NCBI RefSeq assembly: GCF_043194295.1 | Contig: NZ_JBAFVK010000016.1 | Strand: one strand, 5' to 3' | DNA from: Xanthobacter autotrophicus | Lineage (GTDB): Bacteria; Pseudomonadota; Alphaproteobacteria; Rhizobiales; Xanthobacteraceae | DNA: 64,000 nt | In this document: positions 60,768-64,000 of the stretch, piece after piece | Position numbering within the stretch: the stretch's first letter is position 1 | How the letters are laid out: the number at the start of each line of letters is the position of its first letter | Translations under genes and position numbers: made by a program | Notes under the pieces: generated by a model | What the model was told of the DNA's origin: nothing | What the model saw: the letters and a program-made list of their open reading frames with translations, nothing else | Database searches by the model: none

Positions 60768-61046
60768 TCACCGCCGCTTCGACTTCTTGTCGGCCGCGTG
60801 TCCGTAGTAGGTACGGGTCGGCGCGAACTCGCCGAACTTGTGGCCGATCATTTCCTCGGAGACGTTCACGGGCACATGCTTGTGACCGTTGTAGACGCCG
60901 AAGGTTAAGCCCACAAATTGGGGCAGGATGGTGGAGCGCCGGCTCCAGATCTTGATAACGTCGCGGCGACCGGAGCCGGAAGCGGCTTCCGCCTTCTTCA
61001 GGAGGTAGCCGTCGACGAACGGGCCCTTCCAAACAGACCGTGTCAT
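60768..61046 (-). CDS. rpsS: 30S ribosomal protein S19
   Basis: 92 residues opening MTRSVWKGPFVDGYLLKKAE, with RRSTILPQFVGLTFGVYNGHKHVPVNVSEEMIGHKFGEFAPTRTYYGHAADKK, the S19 signature. It sits in the head of the small subunit near S13. Spacers to rplB and rplV are about 6-11 bp. Confidence 0.97.
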   Translation of the reverse strand: MTRSVWKGPFVDGYLLKKAEAASGSGRRDVIKIWSRRSTILPQFVGLTFGVYNGHKHVPVNVSEEMIGHKFGEFAPTRTYYGHAADKKSKRR

Positions 61047-61057
61047 GTGTCAGGCCC

Positions 61058-61891
61058 TCACTTCTTCCGCTTGTGGCGGCTGGACACGATGAACTTGTCC
61101 GTCGCCTTGTTGTTGCGGGTCTTCTTGCCCTTGGTGGGGAAGCCCCAGGGGGTGACCGGGTTACGGCCACCGGAGGTGCGGCCTTCGCCGCCGCCGTGCG
61201 GATGGTCGACCGGGTTCATGGTCACGCCGCGGTTATGCGGCTTGCGACCCAGCCACCGATTGCGCCCGGCCTTGCCGAGCGAGATGTTCATGTGGTCGGG
61301 GTTGGAGACCGCGCCCACCGTGGCGTAGCACGCTCCGAGAACGAGGCGCTGCTCACCCGAATTCAGGCGCACGATCACATAGCCCTGGTCGCGGCCGACG
61401 ATCTGCGCGTAAGTGCCGGCGGAGCGGGCGATCTGGCCGCCCTTCCCCACCTTCAGCTCCACGTTGTGGACGATGGTGCCGACCGGAAGCGAGGACAGCG
61501 GACCGGCATTGCCCGGCTTCACGTCCACCTGCTCGCCGGCGATCACCTGGTCGCCGACCGCCAGGCGCTGCGGCGCCAGGATGTAGGCCAGGTCGCCGTC
61601 CTCATACTTGATGAGGGCGATGAAGGCCGAGCGGTTCGGATCGTACTCGATCCGGTCCACCACCGCCGGGACGCCGCGCTTGGTGCGCTTGAAATCCACC
61701 AGACGATAGGTCTGCTTGTGACCACCGCCGCGGAAGCGGACGGTGATGCGGCCGTTATTGTTGCGGCCGCCCGAGGAGCTCTTGCCCTCGGTCAGCGTCT
61801 TCACCGGCTTGCCCTTGTAGAGGCCGGAGCGGTCCACGATCACGAGCTGGCGAAGGCTCGGCGTGACCGGCTTGAAATGCTTCAGCGCCAT
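61058..61891 (-). CDS. rplB: 50S ribosomal protein L2
   Basis: 277 residues, including KTLTEGKSSSGGRNNNGRITVRFRGGGHKQTYRLVDFKR and the C-terminal GVTMNPVDHPHGGGEGRTSGGRNPVTPWGFPTKGKKTRNNK, which holds the conserved histidine near the peptidyl-transferase centre. It lies in the standard S10 order between rplW and rpsS. Confidence 0.97.
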   Translation of the reverse strand: MALKHFKPVTPSLRQLVIVDRSGLYKGKPVKTLTEGKSSSGGRNNNGRITVRFRGGGHKQTYRLVDFKRTKRGVPAVVDRIEYDPNRSAFIALIKYEDGDLAYILAPQRLAVGDQVIAGEQVDVKPGNAGPLSSLPVGTIVHNVELKVGKGGQIARSAGTYAQIVGRDQGYVIVRLNSGEQRLVLGACYATVGAVSNPDHMNISLGKAGRNRWLGRKPHNRGVTMNPVDHPHGGGEGRTSGGRNPVTPWGFPTKGKKTRNNKATDKFIVSSRHKRKK

Positions 61892-61916
61892 GGTCTTGTC
61901 CCGTTCCCCTCAGCTC

Positions 61917-62225
61917 TCAGAGGCCCGTGGTGATGTCGATCTTCTGGCCCTCTTCGAGGGTCACGACCGCTTTTTTGACGTCGCTCTGGACGCCCTTGCG
62001 GCCCTTGAAGATCTTCACCTTGCCCTTACGGACCAGCGTATTCACGCTCTTCACCTTCACGTCGAAGAGCTTTTCCACGGCCTCCTTGATGGCGGGCTTC
62101 GTGGCAGTCTTGGCGACGTTGAAGACAACCTTGTTGTACTCACTCGCCGCCGTCGCCTTCTCGGTGATGACGGGAGAGCGGATCACGTCGTAATGACGCG
62201 GCTCGATGGTGCGTTGCGGGCTCAT
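61917..62225 (-). CDS. rplW: 50S ribosomal protein L23
   Basis: 102 residues with HYDVIRSPVITEKATAASEYNKVVFNVAKTATKPAIKEAVEKLFDVKVKSVNTLVRKGK, the L23 fold that forms the trigger-factor and SRP docking site at the tunnel exit. The ATG overlaps the rplD stop by 4 bp, showing coupling. Confidence 0.97.
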   Translation of the reverse strand: MSPQRTIEPRHYDVIRSPVITEKATAASEYNKVVFNVAKTATKPAIKEAVEKLFDVKVKSVNTLVRKGKVKIFKGRKGVQSDVKKAVVTLEEGQKIDITTGL

Positions 62226-62842
62226 TTGAAGCGCGCCTCCAGCGCGTCCACGGCGGCCTTGGTCAGGACCAGGGTATCGCGGCGCAGGATGTCATAGACG
62301 TTGATGCCCTGGATCGGGAGCACGTCCACATAGGGCAGGTTGCGCGCCGCGAGCGCCACATTCTGCTCCACCTGGGCACCGTCCACGATCAGGACCGATT
62401 CGAGGCCCAGCTTGGCGAAGTGCTCCTTGAGCGCCTTCGTCTTGGGATCGTCAAGGGAGACCTTGTCGAGCACGATGATCCGCTCGGCCTTGGCCTTCGA
62501 CGACAGGGCATGCTTCAGGGCCAGCGCACGCACCTTCTTCGGCAGGTCGATGGCATGGGAGCGCACGACGGGACCGAAGGCACGACCACCACCGCGGAAC
62601 TGCGGAGCGGAGGCAGCGCCATGACGGGCGTTGCCGGTGCCCTTCTGCTTGTACATCTTCTTGGACGTGCGGTTGATTTCCGAACGGCCCTTGGTGCGAT
62701 GGGTGCCGGCCTGGCGGCGCGAAAGCTGCCAGGTGACGCACCGGTGCAGGATGTCCGCCCGCGGCTCGAGACCGAAGATCTCATCCGACAGGGTCACGGA
62801 GCCGGCGTCGATGCCGTCGAGCGTCTTGACGGTGATTTCCAT
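62222..62842 (-). CDS. rplD: 50S ribosomal protein L4
   Basis: 206 residues from the ATG ending at 62842. RRQAGTHRTKGRSEINRTSKKMYKQKGTGNARHGAASAPQFRGGGRAFGP is the tunnel-loop block. In E. coli, L4 also represses the S10 operon by binding its leader; the leader here is not long enough to judge. A GTG one codon earlier is possible. It overlaps rplC at the junction. Confidence 0.97.
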   Translation of the reverse strand: MEITVKTLDGIDAGSVTLSDEIFGLEPRADILHRCVTWQLSRRQAGTHRTKGRSEINRTSKKMYKQKGTGNARHGAASAPQFRGGGRAFGPVVRSHAIDLPKKVRALALKHALSSKAKAERIIVLDKVSLDDPKTKALKEHFAKLGLESVLIVDGAQVEQNVALAARNLPYVDVLPIQGINVYDILRRDTLVLTKAAVDALEARFK

Positions 62843-63567
62843 CACGCGCCCTCCTCATTGACGGCTTCGGCGGCGGGAGCCGCTTCGGACCCGTTCAGCT
62901 TGAACGCGCCGGGCTTGGGAGCCTCGGCAGGCAGCTTCTTCTTCACCGCGTCGCGCACGGTGATCCAGCCGCCCGCATGGCCGGGAACGGCGCCTTCGAC
63001 GGCGATAAGGCCGCGCTCGACGTCGGTCATGACGACCTTGAGGTTCTGGGTGGTGACGGTGACGTCACCCATGTGGCCAGGCATCTTCTTGTTCTTGAAG
63101 GTCTTGCCCGGGTCCTGACGGCCGCCGGTCGAACCGATCGAACGATGCGAGATGGACACGCCGTGGGTGGCGCGAAGACCACCGAAATTGTGGCGCTTCA
63201 TGCCGCCGGCAAAGCCCTTGCCGATCGTGGTGCCGGTGACGTCGACGTACTGGCCCACGACGAAGTGGTCAGCCGTGATCTCGGCGCCGACCGGGATCAG
63301 CGCCTCTTCCGGCACGCGGAACTCGGCGAGCTTGTGCTTGGGCTCAACCTGGGCGACCGCGAAGTGGCCACGCTCAGCGCGGGTCACATTCTTGGGCTTG
63401 CGCCGACCAGCACCAAGCTGGACCGCAACATAACCGTTCTTGTCGAGCGTACGGTGGGCAACCACCTGGCAGCTCTCAACTTTCAGCACAGTGACCGGCA
63501 CGTGCTCACCGGCATCGGTGAAGATGCGGGTCATGCCGACCTTCTGGGCGATGACGCCTGACCGCAT
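62842..63567 (-). CDS. rplC: 50S ribosomal protein L3
   Basis: 241 residues from the ATG ending at 63567 (MRSGVIAQKVGMTRIFTDAGEHVPVTVLKVE). KGFAGGMKRHNFGGLRATHGVSISHRSIGSTGGRQDPGKTFKNKKMPGHMGD is the core loop that reaches the peptidyl-transferase centre. An Ala/Glu-rich tail of about 25 residues is longer than in E. coli. Confidence 0.97.
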   Translation of the reverse strand: MRSGVIAQKVGMTRIFTDAGEHVPVTVLKVESCQVVAHRTLDKNGYVAVQLGAGRRKPKNVTRAERGHFAVAQVEPKHKLAEFRVPEEALIPVGAEITADHFVVGQYVDVTGTTIGKGFAGGMKRHNFGGLRATHGVSISHRSIGSTGGRQDPGKTFKNKKMPGHMGDVTVTTQNLKVVMTDVERGLIAVEGAVPGHAGGWITVRDAVKKKLPAEAPKPGAFKLNGSEAAPAAEAVNEEGA

Positions 63568-63589
63568 GGTCGTGTCTCCTCGCCTCACT

Positions 63590-63898
63590 TCAGAGCTTGA
63601 TTTCGACGTCGACGCCAGCGGCGAGGTCGAGCTTCATCAGCGCGTCCACGGTCTGGGGAGTCGGATCGACGATATCGAGCAACCGCTTGTGAGTACGCAT
63701 CTCAAACTGCTCGCGCGACTTCTTGTCGATGTGCGGAGAGCGATTGACGGTGAACTTCTCGATCCGCGTCGGCAGCGGAATCGGGCCGCGCACCTGCGCA
63801 CCCGTGCGCTTGGCCGTGGCGACGATCTCACGCGTCGACGCATCGAGGATGCGGTGATCGAACGCCTTCAGGCGAATTCGAATGTTCTGGCCGTTCAT
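63590..63898 (-). CDS. rpsJ: 30S ribosomal protein S10
   Basis: 102 residues: IRIRLKAFDHRILDASTREIVATAKRTGAQVRGPIPLPTRIEKFTVNRSPHIDKKSREQFEMRTHKRLLDIVDPTPQTVDALMKLDLAAGVDVEIKL, a complete S10 (NusE). Besides its ribosomal role it takes part in antitermination. It is the first ribosomal gene after tuf. Confidence 0.97.
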   Translation of the reverse strand: MNGQNIRIRLKAFDHRILDASTREIVATAKRTGAQVRGPIPLPTRIEKFTVNRSPHIDKKSREQFEMRTHKRLLDIVDPTPQTVDALMKLDLAAGVDVEIKL

Positions 63899-63922
63899 GG
63901 CTCAAAGGCTCCGGGGAATGAA

Positions 63923-63948
63923 GGACGCGCGCGTTCCGCGGCGCGTCC
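63923..63948 (-). promoter_or_regulatory. hairpin between tuf and rpsJ
   Basis: GGACGCGC (63923-63930) pairs with GCGCGTCC (63941-63948). No U-run follows on the minus strand, so it is more likely a partial terminator, pause or processing site between tuf and the S10 genes than a full stop. Confidence 0.35.
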
Positions 63949-63966
63949 CCGTTTCTTCTTGTCAGA

Positions 63967-64000
63967 TCACTCGATGATGGAGGCGACGACGCCGGCGCCC
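63967..64000 (-). CDS. tuf: C-terminal end of elongation factor Tu (partial)
   Basis: The last ten codons before the stop at 63969-63967 read GAGVVASIIE, the usual end of EF-Tu in alphaproteobacteria (family end ...TVGAGVVASIIE). The gene continues past the right edge of the window. Position directly ahead of rpsJ is where tuf stands in the str-S10 region, which supports the call despite the short piece. Confidence 0.85.
   Translation of the reverse strand, partial: GAGVVASIIE

Overview
This window reads as a stretch of high-GC chromosome from an alphaproteobacterium. The best guess is Hyphomicrobiales, perhaps near Xanthobacter/Azorhizobium, because of the neighbour orders aminotransferase-hom-glpX-recJ and rluA-crcB-rarA-degP, an ATP12 chaperone, short-LID adenylate kinase, and the tuf-S10-spc-secY-adk-alpha order. 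The taxon is inferred from gene content only. No rRNA, tRNA, CRISPR array or insertion sequence was recognised.

Layout. 1-8.8 kb: a small lipoprotein, a PLP aminotransferase, hom, glpX, a secreted ClpP-like protein on the minus strand, an MgtC/DUF4010 membrane protein, recJ and a DUF1275 membrane protein. 8.8-11.7 kb, minus strand: a ParA-type ATPase overlapping a small partner gene, then a GntP-type permease. 12.2-12.9 kb: a two-gene zinc unit, made of an SmtB-like sensor with an intact alpha-5 zinc site and a 118-residue protein that is 24% histidine with a tandem repeat. argC follows convergently.

14.2-30.3 kb is the accessory highlight. A 2,939-residue RTX protein carries two complete animal-type haem-peroxidase domains. 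Behind it lie a type I secretion ABC transporter, a membrane-anchored protein with a cadherin-like domain and an 18-glycine run, and an HlyD-type adaptor. A NarL-type sensor kinase and a NarL-type response regulator sit at the two outer edges, both on the minus strand. The likely design is a regulated, secreted, calcium-folded peroxidase. Mn(II) oxidation of the MopA kind is one candidate activity. No outer-membrane TolC gene is in the window.

30.7-48.6 kb is mostly housekeeping: parE, an MFS exporter, a DEAD-box helicase with an Arg/Glu hexapeptide-repeat tail, a TfoX-like protein, ATP12, a HAD phosphatase, a zinc-ribbon membrane protein, TRAP permeases without a binding protein, an RluA-type pseudouridine synthase, crcB, a RelE/ParE toxin-antitoxin pair, rarA, a Deg protease and an orphan radical SAM protein.

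48.6-64 kb is the ribosomal super-operon, all on the minus strand, from the last codons of tuf down to rplQ. It is split by unusually long gaps in front of secY (preceded by a strong intrinsic terminator after rplO) and in front of rpsM (with its own candidate promoter).
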